Part shown: positions 46,145 to 53,268 of the stretch, piece after piece
How the letters are laid out: every line of letters begins with the position of its first letter
Position numbering within the stretch: the stretch's first letter is position 1
Assembly: GCF_017163935.1 (NCBI RefSeq)
Contig: NZ_JABVZR010000001.1
Location: 2,356,001 to 2,420,000, forward strand
Origin: Novosphingobium terrae
GTDB lineage: Bacteria > Pseudomonadota > Alphaproteobacteria > Sphingomonadales > Sphingomonadaceae
Direction: 5' to 3'
Length of the DNA stretch: 64,000 nucleotides
Program-made: the position numbers and the translations under genes
The notes under the pieces: model-generated
Seen by the model: only the letters and a program-made list of their open reading frames with translations
Database searches by the model: none
Told to the model about the DNA's origin: nothing

Positions 46145-46741
46145 ATGACGAACAGCCGAGGCCTTGCAACACTGGCCCTTTCTGCCGCTCTGGCGATGGC
46201 CCTGCCCGGTGGCGCTCAAGCAGGCGATGTCGGCAAGCGCGCGCCCGGCGCTTTCGACTATTACGTGCTGGCGCTCAGCTGGGAGCCGGGTTTTTGCGCC
46301 ACCACCACCGGCCATGCCGATGAATGCCGCGCCCCCAAGGGCTTCGTGCTTCACGGCCTGTGGCCCCAGCTTGAGGGCGGCGACTATCCCAGCAATTGCG
46401 ACGGCCCCGCGCTCACCGCCGATCAGCGCCAGCAGTGGGGACCGATCTATGCCGATCCCTCGCTGATCAACCATGAGTGGCCCAAGCATGGCACCTGCTC
46501 GGGCCTGACGCCCACGGCCTATTTCCAGCTTTCCAGCAAGGATGTGGCGGCGGTGACCATTCCGGCGGCCTATCGCGCCAATGCGATCCTGCGCAAGAAT
46601 GACATTCCCGCGATCACCAAGGCCTTTCTGGCCGCCAATCATGGCATGACGCCTGCCGGTCTGCGGGTGAGCACGCGCAATGGTACCGTCACTGAAGTCA
46701 CCATCTGCCTGACGAAGGATGGCGCCTTCCGCACCTGCTGA
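46145..46741 (+). CDS. Secreted RNase T2
   Basis: A 198-residue exported ribonuclease that cuts RNA non-specifically through 2',3'-cyclic intermediates. After a signal peptide (cleavage near AQA-G, residue 27) the two catalytic segments are intact: CAS I FVLHGLWPQ with H70, and CAS II HEWPKHGTC with H110, E111 and H115. Cysteines are placed as in the family. GGAGA lies upstream of ATG 46145. Confidence 0.93.
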   Translation: MTNSRGLATLALSAALAMALPGGAQAGDVGKRAPGAFDYYVLALSWEPGFCATTTGHADECRAPKGFVLHGLWPQLEGGDYPSNCDGPALTADQRQQWGPIYADPSLINHEWPKHGTCSGLTPTAYFQLSSKDVAAVTIPAAYRANAILRKNDIPAITKAFLAANHGMTPAGLRVSTRNGTVTEVTICLTKDGAFRTC

Positions 46742-46815
46742 TGCAGGCGATGGTCGAACTGGTTCCGATGGGCTTGGCATGATAGGGCCAGCCCATATTT
46801 TCAAGGAGATGCACC

Positions 46816-47568
46816 ATCGCCTCTGAAACACGGAACTGGTTCGACCAGGGCGGCTCCGCCTATGCCCGCTATCGACCCGATTATCCGCCGGAGCTGGCCT
46901 CCCATCTGGCCGACATCGCCCCTTCGCGGAAACTGGCGCTGGATGTGGGATGCGGCAACGGCCAGTTCACGCGCCAACTGGCTGAAGCTTTCGAGAGCGT
47001 CATCGGCCTCGACCCCAGCGCCGAGCAGATCGCCCATGCAGAGGCTCATCCGCGCGTGACCTATGGTGTGGCGCCCGCTGAAAACCTTGGCCTTGAAGAT
47101 CAGCGCGCCGATCTGATCACGGCAGCTCAGGCTGCGCATTGGTTCGATCTGCCGCGTTTCTATGCGCAGGCGCAGCGCGTGGCCGCGCCCGGCGCGGTGC
47201 TGGCGCTGATCTCCTATGGCGTGATGCAGCTCGGTCCCGATCTGAACGCCCGTTTCCAGCACTTCTACACCGCCGAGATTGGCCCCTATTGGCCGTCCGA
47301 ACGGCGGCTGGTCGATGAAGGCTATCGCGGTATCGACTTTCCTTTCCGCGAACTGCCCCCACCCCGCATCGACATCGTGAGGGAATGGTCTGCTGACGCG
47401 CTGCTGGGCTATACCTCGACATGGTCGGCGGTGCGCAATGCGCGTGAGGCAGGCAAGGAAGCGCTGCTGGACGCCTTTTCCCAAGACCTGCTGGCCCTGT
47501 GGGGCGATCCCGACGCGCCGCGCACCATCCGCTGGCCCATCGCCATGCGCGCCGGGATACTCGACTGA
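46816..47568 (+). CDS. SAM-dependent methyltransferase with apparent ATC start
   Basis: A 250-residue class I methyltransferase: YARYRPDYPPEL (17-27) is the usual N-terminal word of the Methyltransf_11 type, and the SAM site is DVGCGNGQF (43-51). The frame between the stop at 46783 and residue 43 has no ATG, GTG or TTG, yet AAGGAG (46803-46808) stands exactly seven bases before an ATC codon at 46816, so ATC is probably the start; a mutated ATG is the other reading. A GTG start at 46945 would cut off the family N-terminus. It converges on the next gene. Confidence 0.78.
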   Translation: MASETRNWFDQGGSAYARYRPDYPPELASHLADIAPSRKLALDVGCGNGQFTRQLAEAFESVIGLDPSAEQIAHAEAHPRVTYGVAPAENLGLEDQRADLITAAQAAHWFDLPRFYAQAQRVAAPGAVLALISYGVMQLGPDLNARFQHFYTAEIGPYWPSERRLVDEGYRGIDFPFRELPPPRIDIVREWSADALLGYTSTWSAVRNAREAGKEALLDAFSQDLLALWGDPDAPRTIRWPIAMRAGILD

Positions 47569-47572
47569 CCGC

Positions 47573-48373
47573 CTAGGCCTGCTTCAGAAACTCCAGCATA
47601 TGGCCCGTAAAGGCCTGTGCGCTGTCGACATTGGCGATATGTGAGGCGCCCTCGACCTCTCGATACTGGCCGAGTGGCGCAAGGTCAGCCATCGTCTTGA
47701 TCGACGTTGGCGTCGCCATGCGATCCTCGCTGCCCGCCAGAAACAGCGTAGGATGAGCCAGATCGGCAAGCCTTTCGCGGCAGTCAAAATCCGTGATCCC
47801 GCGGGCCACATGGGCCAGCGAGGGACCATCGGCACTTGCCGCGATGCCGTGCCAGACCTGATAGGTGCGCAGGCCCTCCGCTGTCGCCTGAAACGCGGGC
47901 GAGACCAGAGAGGGCCAGTTCTGCTCCAGCCTCAGCACCGGGCCGTGAGGCTGCTCGAAAATCGCGGCCCAGCTTTGCGCCATCGCCTTGAATTGCGGCG
48001 CCGTGGTGGCGGCAAAACTGTTGGCCACCACCAGCCGCCCGAAACGTTCAGGACTGCGCAAAGCCAGCTCCAGCGCCACCATCCCGCCCAGCGACAGGCC
48101 GACCATATCCGCCGTCTCGATCTGCAAATGATCGAGCAGAGCCAGCGTATCATTGGCCATGTCAGACACACCGAATGGTCCATCCAAAGCCCCCGAAGCC
48201 CCATGCCCGGCATGATCGGGCACGATCACGCGATAACCGGCCTCCACCAGAGCAGGCACTTGCGGCGCCCATGCCCGCCCCGAATTGCTGATGCCATGCA
48301 GCAGAAGCACAGGCCGCCCCTCGCCATGGCTGAAGTAATAATTGGTGCGGGTGCCAACCGTATAGAAAGACAT
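47573..48373 (-). CDS. Alpha/beta hydrolase (PcaD/lactonase-like)
   Basis: A 266-residue serine hydrolase with GLSLGG nucleophile S94, oxyanion word LLLHGISNSG (23-32), acid in GSEDRMATP and catalytic His in GASHIANVD. The layout resembles 3-oxoadipate enol-lactonases. GGAGCC precedes ATG 48373. It lies four bases after the MFS gene and is in the same operon, so MarR control applies to it too. Confidence 0.83.
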   Translation of the reverse strand: MSFYTVGTRTNYYFSHGEGRPVLLLHGISNSGRAWAPQVPALVEAGYRVIVPDHAGHGASGALDGPFGVSDMANDTLALLDHLQIETADMVGLSLGGMVALELALRSPERFGRLVVANSFAATTAPQFKAMAQSWAAIFEQPHGPVLRLEQNWPSLVSPAFQATAEGLRTYQVWHGIAASADGPSLAHVARGITDFDCRERLADLAHPTLFLAGSEDRMATPTSIKTMADLAPLGQYREVEGASHIANVDSAQAFTGHMLEFLKQA

Positions 48374-48377
48374 GGGA

Positions 48378-49559
48378 TCAGGCTCCGTAAAGGGGAAGCG
48401 GGGAAAGGCGGTCGCCGGGGCGCAGACCAGCGGCCAGCACGGCGAGCAGCAGGCACAGCGCCGCCATCAGCCACCATGCCGGGGTCAGGTCGGAAAGGTT
48501 CTGGCGGATCACCCCGGCCAGCAGCGGCAACAGAGCGGCGAGCAGATAGCCTCCGCCCTGAACGAAGCCCGCGATCTGCCCGGCCTGCGCAGGGCTTTCG
48601 CCGTGATCCATCGCCACGATCAGGCCGAGCGGGAACAACGCCCCGATCCCCAGCCCCGCCAGCCCCGCCGCCGCCCAAGCCAGCGTCAAAGGCGCCAGAC
48701 ACAGGCAGAGCATTCCCGCCAACAAAGCCGCAATGGCCAGCAAGATCATCGGCCTGCGGTCAGCAAAGCGCCCGACGCCGAAGGAAACGGCAAGCCCCGC
48801 TACCACCTCGGCCAGCGTCAGGGCGGCCAGCATGGCGCCTGCCTGCCGCGCGGACCAGCCCAGCCCGGTGTAGTAAGGCGGCAACCACGCCAGCACGAGC
48901 GTATAGGCCCCGGTCCCCAGCCCGAAAAAGCCGAGCAGCCGCCAGGCCCGGCGATTGCCCCAGATCCTTGTGGCGGTGCTGCCTTGCGGGGCCTTCTGCG
49001 GGGGCGGACTTGCCAGCCACCACGCGGCTATGGCGAGCACGGCAGGCAAGGCCCAGATTCCTGTCGCAACCAGCCAGCCTTGAGTTGATGCGATGCGGGG
49101 CGCGGCAAAACTGGCCAATGCTGCCCCGCCCATGATCGCCGTGGAATAGAGGCCCATCATCGCCGGGGCGCGGTCTCCGGCGTGATGGCGCAGCAAAGAG
49201 GGCATCAGCGCCTGCACAATCGCAATCCCAAAGCCGCCGATCACGGCCGTGACCAGCAAGGCGGGCACCGTAGCCCATTGCCAGCGCGCCAGACAGGCCA
49301 GCATGATCGCCGTCAGCCCCAGAGCGATCCCGCCCCTTTCGCCCAGCAGCGCCCTCACCCGCGCCGCGCCGAGCAGGCACAAGCCCATCAGCATCACCGG
49401 CAGGCTGGTGAGCAGGCTGGCCTGACTGTCGGTGAGCCCCGTATCGCACTGGATCTGATCGAGCAGCGGCCCGATCGAGGCCAAGATCGGCCGCAGATTA
49501 AGACCGACAAGCAGGATGAGCGCCGGAAACAACGCCCGGCGGGGCAAAGATGCAGACAT
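48378..49559 (-). CDS. MFS transporter, CynX/NimT family
   Basis: A 393-residue inner-membrane major-facilitator with twelve hydrophobic segments. The opening LILLVGLNLRPILASIGPLLDQIQ is the signature of the CynX/NimT (cyanate/2-nitroimidazole) group. The exported or imported compound is unknown. GGAGA lies seven bases before ATG 49559. It is divergent from marR and co-transcribed with the hydrolase that follows. Confidence 0.87.
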   Translation of the reverse strand: MSASLPRRALFPALILLVGLNLRPILASIGPLLDQIQCDTGLTDSQASLLTSLPVMLMGLCLLGAARVRALLGERGGIALGLTAIMLACLARWQWATVPALLVTAVIGGFGIAIVQALMPSLLRHHAGDRAPAMMGLYSTAIMGGAALASFAAPRIASTQGWLVATGIWALPAVLAIAAWWLASPPPQKAPQGSTATRIWGNRRAWRLLGFFGLGTGAYTLVLAWLPPYYTGLGWSARQAGAMLAALTLAEVVAGLAVSFGVGRFADRRPMILLAIAALLAGMLCLCLAPLTLAWAAAGLAGLGIGALFPLGLIVAMDHGESPAQAGQIAGFVQGGGYLLAALLPLLAGVIRQNLSDLTPAWWLMAALCLLLAVLAAGLRPGDRLSPLPLYGA

Positions 49560-49612
49560 GATGGTTCTCCGCGTGTGACAAGGCACTCTTGCGAGCAAAC
49601 CCGTCACCGGTG

Positions 49613-49650
49613 TATCTTGATATAGAGTTATTTATCTCTACGTCAAGATA
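49613..49650. promoter_or_regulatory. MarR operator candidate: 38-bp palindrome
   Basis: TATCTTGA (49613-49620) and TCAAGATA (49643-49650) flank TAGAG (49623-49627) and CTCTA (49636-49640), all centred on 49631.5. It lies between the divergent MFS and marR genes, over a very AT-rich stretch likely to hold both -10 elements. Confidence 0.7.
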
Positions 49651-49662
49651 TATGGAGGCATC

Positions 49663-50145
49663 ATGGACCGAGCCGAGCAGGCCGCCGCGCAATGGGCGCG
49701 CGAAAGACCCGATCTGGAGACCGGACCGATGATGCTGCTGGGCCGTCTGGCCGAGGCGGCGCTGGTCACCGCGCGCGAAAGGCTGAACCCGCTTTTCGCG
49801 CAGCATGGGCTGCAACCGGGCGAATTCGATGTGCTGGCCACCCTGCGCCGCAGTGGCACGCCTTTCGCCCTGACGCCGACCGATCTCTATGAGGCGGCGA
49901 TGATCTCCTCAGGCAGCATGACCAACCGCATCGACCGGCTGGAAAAGGCCGGCCTTGTCGAGCGCCGCCCCAATCCGCAGGACAAGCGCGGCACGCTGGT
50001 CGCGCTGACCGCGCAGGGGCTGGATCTGATCGACAGGCTGGTTGGCCTGCATGTCGCCAACCAGCAGTCTATCGTTGCCGGGCTGGAGGCGGAAGAACGG
50101 CAGGTGCTGTCTGACTTGCTCGCCAAGCTGCTGGCGGCGCAATAA
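49663..50145 (+). CDS. MarR family transcriptional repressor
   Basis: A 160-residue winged-helix regulator. The recognition helix region is PTDLYEAAMISSGSMTNRIDRLEKAGLVERRPNPQDKRG (about 73-110), the standard MarR wing included. GGAGG precedes ATG 49663. It is divergent from the MFS-hydrolase operon with a large palindrome between, so it most likely represses both and itself, with release by a ligand related to the transporter or hydrolase substrate. Confidence 0.9.
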   Translation: MDRAEQAAAQWARERPDLETGPMMLLGRLAEAALVTARERLNPLFAQHGLQPGEFDVLATLRRSGTPFALTPTDLYEAAMISSGSMTNRIDRLEKAGLVERRPNPQDKRGTLVALTAQGLDLIDRLVGLHVANQQSIVAGLEAEERQVLSDLLAKLLAAQ

Positions 50146-50148
50146 AAA

Positions 50149-50183
50149 CCCTCCCCCGGCAGCCCCCCAACGGGCGCCAAGGG
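50149..50183 (-). terminator. Intrinsic terminator after pseudoazurin (two-way)
   Basis: CCCTCCC and GGGAGGG flank a GC-rich centre. On the minus strand the stem ends GGGAGGGTTTTT, a classic T-run; on the plus strand it ends in CTTTAT and could also stop marR. Confidence 0.75.
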
Positions 50184-50215
50184 AGGGCTTTATAACCCGA
50201 CGAAAAGCCTGTGGC

Positions 50216-50665
50216 TTACTTCACCTTGTCCAGCAGCGGCGTCATGCGCTTCTTGGCCATGGGGGGCAGGTTCACGGCCTTGGCGGCGGCGATTTCGGCG
50301 GGAGTCACCTTGCCGACCTGGATCAGTGCAACCATGCCCATGGTGTAGTGCGGCATGCACTTCACGCCATAAAGGCCCGGCTTGCTGACCGTCACCGAGA
50401 CATCCTTGCCCATCACGCCCTTGAAGGCCGAGGCGCCGGCGGGCAGCAGGCTGGGAATGCTCTCGGCATTGTGCGCAGCATCGGTGGGCTCGAAATGGAT
50501 CACGTCACCGGGGGCGGCCTTCACGAAGGAGGGTTCGAAGACCATCGCGCCCTCGGCGCCGGTGTTCTTCATATGCACGACGATTTCCTTGGCCGAGGCG
50601 GTCAGCGGCATGGCCGCCAGCGAAAGACCCAAGGTAGCAGCAGCAAGCGCAAGGCGCATGGACAT
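50216..50665 (-). CDS. Pseudoazurin (type 1 blue copper protein)
   Basis: A 149-residue periplasmic copper electron carrier. Signal peptide to about ASA (residue 25); copper ligands H65, C103, H106 and M111 (CMPHYTMGM) are all present. Pseudoazurins pass electrons to oxidases or denitrification enzymes; next to quinoprotein genes it may accept electrons from PQQ dehydrogenases. AGGAGA precedes the ATG, and an intrinsic terminator follows. It shares its direction with the CXXCW gene upstream but is separated by 190 bases. Confidence 0.92.
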   Translation of the reverse strand: MSMRLALAAATLGLSLAAMPLTASAKEIVVHMKNTGAEGAMVFEPSFVKAAPGDVIHFEPTDAAHNAESIPSLLPAGASAFKGVMGKDVSVTVSKPGLYGVKCMPHYTMGMVALIQVGKVTPAEIAAAKAVNLPPMAKKRMTPLLDKVK

Positions 50666-50854
50666 CAGATTTCTCCTGAAATTTTATCGTTTTCTCCCCG
50701 GCGCAGGCCCGGGCTTGTGCTCCGGTTTCGCCGCAAGCGCGCCTGCTCACAATTGGTCTTTGGAACAAGACCGCGATGTTATGAGAAGGTGCCCTTGCCC
50801 CTTTTTTCGCATCAGCGCCGTGAATAAGGGATGCATAAAGCTTGCAGCCGGGCG

Positions 50855-51412
50855 TCAGTTTCGCTCGGGTGCAGCATCGACCAACTTCAGGCCAAGCTCG
50901 CGCCAGCCATCCGTCCCCTCGGCCAGCCAGCGAACATTGCGGTAGCCCAGAGCATGCAAGCGCCGCGCAGCATTCCAGCTCATCCAGCAATCGGCGAGGC
51001 AGAAGGTGACGATCATCCGCTGCCGATCGCCCGAGGAAAGACGCGCAATGCCATGCTCGAACCAGCGCGCAATAGCAGGCGACAGCTCTCCGCGCCCGGC
51101 CTCGGGGAACCAGTGCGCGCCCGGGATGCTGGGGCGGGGCATGGCCAGATGCCATGTGCCATCCTCATCGCGATGCCCGCCCTCTGCCGGGAGCACATCG
51201 ATCAGCAAGGCGCGATCCCGCAAATATGCCACCTCTTCAGCCGTGATGCGCTGCACGCCCTCGGGCGCGGCGGGCACGGGGCCGCGATAATGGCTGATGC
51301 GATAGCCGTCCGCATTGAACAGAGGTTCCGATGCTGCAACATCGGGCGGCGCAGCATGGATGACAGCCGGCACCAGCAACATGGCCCCCGCCAGGATTGT
51401 TCTGCGCTGCAT
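50855..51412 (-). CDS. PQQ-dependent catabolism-associated CXXCW-motif (rhodanese-like) protein
   Basis: A 185-residue periplasmic protein with a signal peptide ending near residue 21 and a rhodanese-like fold. The family mark is CLADCWMSWNAA (C138, C142, W143) after ALLIDVLP. Such proteins are linked to PQQ-dependent alcohol systems; exact role unproven. GGAGG lies seven bases before ATG 51412. It is divergent from the SoxYZ-like gene across 75 bases. Confidence 0.87.
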   Translation of the reverse strand: MQRRTILAGAMLLVPAVIHAAPPDVAASEPLFNADGYRISHYRGPVPAAPEGVQRITAEEVAYLRDRALLIDVLPAEGGHRDEDGTWHLAMPRPSIPGAHWFPEAGRGELSPAIARWFEHGIARLSSGDRQRMIVTFCLADCWMSWNAARRLHALGYRNVRWLAEGTDGWRELGLKLVDAAPERN

Positions 51413-51487
51413 CGCCTGCCCTCCAGACCCAAGGTGCAATGGTAGCAGGCCCCCACCTCCTGTAACCACGGACTTTGGGAGAAGGAC

Positions 51488-52219
51488 ATGACAGAACAAG
51501 CCGCCAGCACGGCCTATCCTGCCGATCCGCTGGGCTCGCCCATGTGGGAGGCCCATGCACGCATGATCTTCGAGCATGATCCGGTGCGTTTCGAACCCGC
51601 TCTCAAACTCTCCATGCCGCAGATTGCCGAGGATCAGCACCGCTTCCCCGTGGCGCTTGATGCGCGCGGCTTGGGAGAGGTCAAACGCATGGTGATCTTC
51701 GCAGATCTCAACCCCATCCCGTTGGCCGCCGATTACCGCCCGATTGCCGCCGCGCCCTATCTGGCGATCCGCATCAAGCTGGACCAGCGCACGCCGGTGC
51801 GCGGCGCGGTGCAAATGGCCGATGGCACATGGCTCGTGAACGGCGCCTGGGTCGATGCGGCGGGCGGCGGCTGCTCGGCGCCTCCGGTCAGCCGGGTGCG
51901 CGGCGACTGGGCGCAGCATCTGGGCGAAATTCGCGGCGGCGCATGGCCGGGCGAGCATGGCGCCGCACGCCTGCGCTTCGTCATCCGCCATCCGATGGAC
52001 ACCGGCTTTGTCGCCAACATCCCGACCTACAACCTTGAAACGCTGAGCCTGTCCTCGGCAGGCAAGGTGCTGGGCACGATGGAGATCTGGGCCGCCATGT
52101 CCGAAGACCCCGCCTTCACCCTGATGCCCATGGCCACCACGGGCGAGGCGATGACCATCGCCGCCCGCGACACCAATGGCCGCGATTATACAGCAACCGT
52201 TACGGTGCCTGCATCATGA
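51488..52219 (+). CDS. Quinoprotein dehydrogenase-associated SoxYZ-like carrier protein
   Basis: A 243-residue fused SoxY-SoxZ relative. The SoxY-like half ends at DAAGGGCSAP with the carrier cysteine C129; the SoxZ-like half includes RHPMDTGF. These carriers are proposed to hold a sulfur-type cargo for a quinoprotein relay. Oddly, no signal peptide is visible: residue 1 begins MTEQAASTAY and the frame upstream is closed by TAG at 51443 with no start codon. GGGAGAAGG precedes the ATG. Its stop overlaps the metallohydrolase gene by four bases. Confidence 0.87.
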   Translation: MTEQAASTAYPADPLGSPMWEAHARMIFEHDPVRFEPALKLSMPQIAEDQHRFPVALDARGLGEVKRMVIFADLNPIPLAADYRPIAAAPYLAIRIKLDQRTPVRGAVQMADGTWLVNGAWVDAAGGGCSAPPVSRVRGDWAQHLGEIRGGAWPGEHGAARLRFVIRHPMDTGFVANIPTYNLETLSLSSAGKVLGTMEIWAAMSEDPAFTLMPMATTGEAMTIAARDTNGRDYTATVTVPAS

Positions 52220-53190
52220 CCCTCTCGCGCCGCGCCGTGCTGGGCGGCCTGATCGCCAGCGTCCCCGCCACGGTTCCCACCGCTGCCATGGGTGCCGCGA
52301 CATGGGCGGCCCTGACCTATCCGATTAACCCCATTCCCATTGCCGATGGCATCTGGATGGTCGCCGGCGCTGACGAGCCGATCCAGCGCGACAATGGCGG
52401 TGCCATCGCCAACATCACCATCATCGCCACGCCCGCAGGCACGGTGCTGGTCGATAGCGGCCCCTCGCTGCGCTATGGAGAGGCGCTGAAAACCGCCGCC
52501 GAGCAGCTGACGGGTCGCAAGGTGATCCGCGTCTATATCACGCATCTCCATCCCGATCATGCCATGGGGCTTGGCGCTTTTCCGCGCGAGATCGTGGCCG
52601 CATTGCCCAGCACCATCGCCGATATCCAGCGCGACGGTCAGGGTTTTTCCGATGGCATGTACCGCCTGCTCGACGACTGGATGCGCGGCACCGATCTGAA
52701 GCTGCCCGGCCTGCCGATCCACGTCGACCACGAAGATTTCGCAGGCCGAACCCTGCGCCTGATGGCTCTGTCCGGCCACAGTTCTGCCGATCTGGCGATT
52801 TTGGACGAGCAGACCGGCACGCTGATCGGCGGAGACCTGCTGTTCCACCGCCGCGCCCCCGCCACCCCCACCGCCGATCTGAGCCGCTGGCGCGAGAGTC
52901 TGGCAATGCTGGAGAAGTTGCCTCACAAATGCGCTGTGCCGGGGCATGGACCTTTCGATCCCTCTGGCCGAGAAGCCATCGCCCAGACCCGCGACTGGAT
53001 CGACTGGCTGGACACGTCTTTGAATGACGCCGTGCGCAGTGGGCTGGATATGGTTGAGGCCGGAGAGCTGGCGATCCCCGCGCCCCTGTCTGTCATGGCC
53101 GCAGGGCGGTATGAGTTGCAGCGCAGCGTCTCGCATTTTTATCCGGCACTGGAGAGCAGATTGCTGCCCCGGATCGACAACGTCGGCTAG
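52216..53190 (+). CDS. Quinoprotein relay system zinc metallohydrolase
   Basis: A 324-residue metallo-beta-lactamase-fold protein. The zinc motif HLHPDH (110-115) is followed by a later His near 187, the GGDLLFH aspartate and a PGHGP histidine, so both zinc sites seem complete. The N-terminus SRRAVLGGL looks like a Tat signal, which would export a folded enzyme. It is translationally coupled (ATGA) to the SoxYZ-like gene, fitting a shared sulfur-relay job. Confidence 0.88.
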   Translation: MTLSRRAVLGGLIASVPATVPTAAMGAATWAALTYPINPIPIADGIWMVAGADEPIQRDNGGAIANITIIATPAGTVLVDSGPSLRYGEALKTAAEQLTGRKVIRVYITHLHPDHAMGLGAFPREIVAALPSTIADIQRDGQGFSDGMYRLLDDWMRGTDLKLPGLPIHVDHEDFAGRTLRLMALSGHSSADLAILDEQTGTLIGGDLLFHRRAPATPTADLSRWRESLAMLEKLPHKCAVPGHGPFDPSGREAIAQTRDWIDWLDTSLNDAVRSGLDMVEAGELAIPAPLSVMAAGRYELQRSVSHFYPALESRLLPRIDNVG

Positions 53191-53234
53191 AGCGTTTTCA
53201 AGCCGGGTGGGATCATCTGACACCTTACGAAACC

Positions 53235-53262
53235 ACCCAGCCCGGAAAATTCCGGGCTGGGT
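53235..53262. terminator. Two-way GC-rich terminator hairpin
   Basis: Perfect 13-bp stem ACCCAGCCCGGAA (53235-53247) with TTCCGGGCTGGGT (53250-53262), loop AA. It lies between the convergent metallohydrolase and PQQ-cytochrome genes. No long T-run follows. Confidence 0.7.
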
Positions 53263-53268
53263 ACTCTA

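Noticed and set aside
46945..47568. Methyltransferase starting at the GTG at 46945
   Set aside because: This start falls inside the SAM-binding motif and would delete the conserved N-terminal YARYRPDYP word.
53188..53216. A third copy of the GCGAAAAA palindrome after the metallohydrolase
   Set aside because: It begins AGAGCGTTTTC but lacks the inner arms and core; the later perfect hairpin there is a separate terminator.
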